From Syntrophomonas sp. UBA5432 (GTDB lineage Bacteria; Bacillota; Syntrophomonadia; Syntrophomonadales; Syntrophomonadaceae): a stretch of 13,971 nucleotides of DNA. The stretch is taken from NCBI GenBank assembly GCA_002424365.1, contig DIRQ01000112.1, positions 21,607 to 35,577 on the forward strand, written 5' to 3'. Below are positions 13,434 to 13,971 of this stretch, piece by piece. The notes under the pieces are model-generated. The model did no database searches and was not told the DNA's origin. It saw nothing but the letters and a program-made list of their open reading frames with translations. Position numbers and translations under genes: made by a program. Within the stretch, counting starts at the first letter, position 1. Each line of letters begins with the position of its first letter.

Positions 13434-13733
13434 ATGTTTGAAGACAAGTATCTAACTTGTAAGGATTGTGGTAGTGAATTTTTATTCTCAGCATCCGAGC
13501 AAGAATTTTACGCGGAAAAGGGTTTCCAGAACGAACCTGGTCGTTGCCCTGATTGCAGAAGAGCGCGTAAACAGCAGCGCAATGGGTATAGTTCTCGTCC
13601 CAGAGAAGACCGACCTGTATTTGCCACTGTCTGTGCTGATTGTGGTCAAGAGACTACAGTGCCGTTTGAACCCAGTGGGGACAGACCAGTCTATTGTAGA
13701 GATTGTTACCAAGCGAGGCGCAACCGCTACTAA
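13434..13733 (+). CDS. Double zinc-ribbon protein, CxxC-x17-CxxC type
   Basis: A 99-residue basic protein with two zinc-ribbon units. The first has Cys9/Cys12 and Cys38/Cys41 and matches the common probable zinc-ribbon domain (segment FYAEKGFQNEPGRCPDCR, 25-42). The second has Cys67/Cys70 and Cys88/Cys91, exactly 17 residues apart, the CxxC-x17-CxxC domain. The linker (43-62) is rich in Arg, Gln and Ser and the protein ends RRNRY, suggesting nucleic-acid or ribosome contact; the true function of the family is unknown. GGGAG at 13421-13425 lies 8 bases before ATG 13434. It is a single-gene unit with consensus promoter and strong terminator, so probably well expressed. Confidence 0.88.
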   Translation: MFEDKYLTCKDCGSEFLFSASEQEFYAEKGFQNEPGRCPDCRRARKQQRNGYSSRPREDRPVFATVCADCGQETTVPFEPSGDRPVYCRDCYQARRNRY

Positions 13734-13764
13734 AATCGCTACCAAAAACACACTTTGGCAGTAT

Positions 13765-13793
13765 AGAGGGGTTAACAGGACCCCTCTTTTTTT
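13765..13793 (+). terminator. Intrinsic terminator after the zinc-ribbon gene
   Basis: AGAGGGGT (13765-13772) and ACCCCTCT (13780-13787) form a perfect 8-bp stem with a 7-base loop, followed by TTTTTT. Confidence 0.93.
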
Positions 13794-13971
13794 ATGCCTT
13801 TTACTTCAGTCAGATATTCTGCAATAGGAGCGGGAATATAATCACGTATTAAAATGAACCTTTTTCCCAAATTTGTAATAGGTCAGATATAGTCCTAATA
13901 AACGACATTAGTCCTGCATAAATAGCGACAAATGGCTGATGAAAAATTAATTCATCCGGGTTAACCTAAAT

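Noticed and set aside
13468..13827. 119-codon open frame overlapping the zinc-ribbon gene
   Set aside because: It runs through the terminator and has no ribosome binding site; the other frame has eight conserved cysteines and a proper start.
13794..13971. 3' end of a - strand gene at the window edge
   Set aside because: All three - strand frames contain stops within a short distance and no family was recognised; no gene or structure is called here.

Overview
The window looks like a core chromosomal segment of a low-to-mid GC Gram-positive anaerobe of the Clostridia, possibly Syntrophomonadaceae-like; the genus is an inference from gene content and protein style, not a database match. The order glyS - ccpN - PPDK regulator ... 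dnaG - rpoD parallels the Bacillus subtilis order glyS - ccpN - yqfL - (yqxD) - dnaG - sigA, with extra genes placed inside it. All confident protein genes are on the + strand.

Layout. 1-5659: the 3' part of glyS, then a CcpN-type HTH/CBS repressor, the bifunctional PPDK kinase/phosphorylase, and pyruvate phosphate dikinase, overlapping or closely packed as one PEP/pyruvate control module. 5660-6179: a guanidine-I (ykkC) riboswitch with an overlapping intrinsic terminator, controlling a Gdx-type SMR guanidinium exporter. 6180-6885: a decayed zone with a frameshifted, truncated IS21-family IstA fragment on the - strand and no intact gene. 6886-7494: a flavodoxin-fold iron-sulfur flavoprotein-like oxidoreductase. 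7501-7843: a non-coding element bounded by 19-bp inverted repeats (MITE-like), ending just before the ribosome binding site of the next gene. 7861-12060: dgt-like HD triphosphohydrolase, dnaG primase and rpoD (major sigma factor); dnaG and rpoD overlap by one base.

12061-12800: a tRNA region with two promoters: tRNA-Asn as its own unit with promoter and terminator, then tRNA(CAT), tRNA-Glu and tRNA-Val from a second promoter, ending in a strong terminator. A second repeat-rich inverted-repeat element lies between tRNA(CAT) and tRNA-Glu. 12874-13733: an unrecognised acidic 131-residue protein and a double zinc-ribbon protein of the CxxC-x17-CxxC type, the latter with a consensus promoter, a structured leader and a terminator. 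13794-13971 holds no gene I can recognise.

The most distinctive parts are the guanidine sensing/export unit, the complete CcpN-regulator-PPDK cassette, the two non-autonomous inverted-repeat elements, and the leader of the zinc-ribbon gene. I found no CRISPR array, defence island or clearly new multi-gene system.
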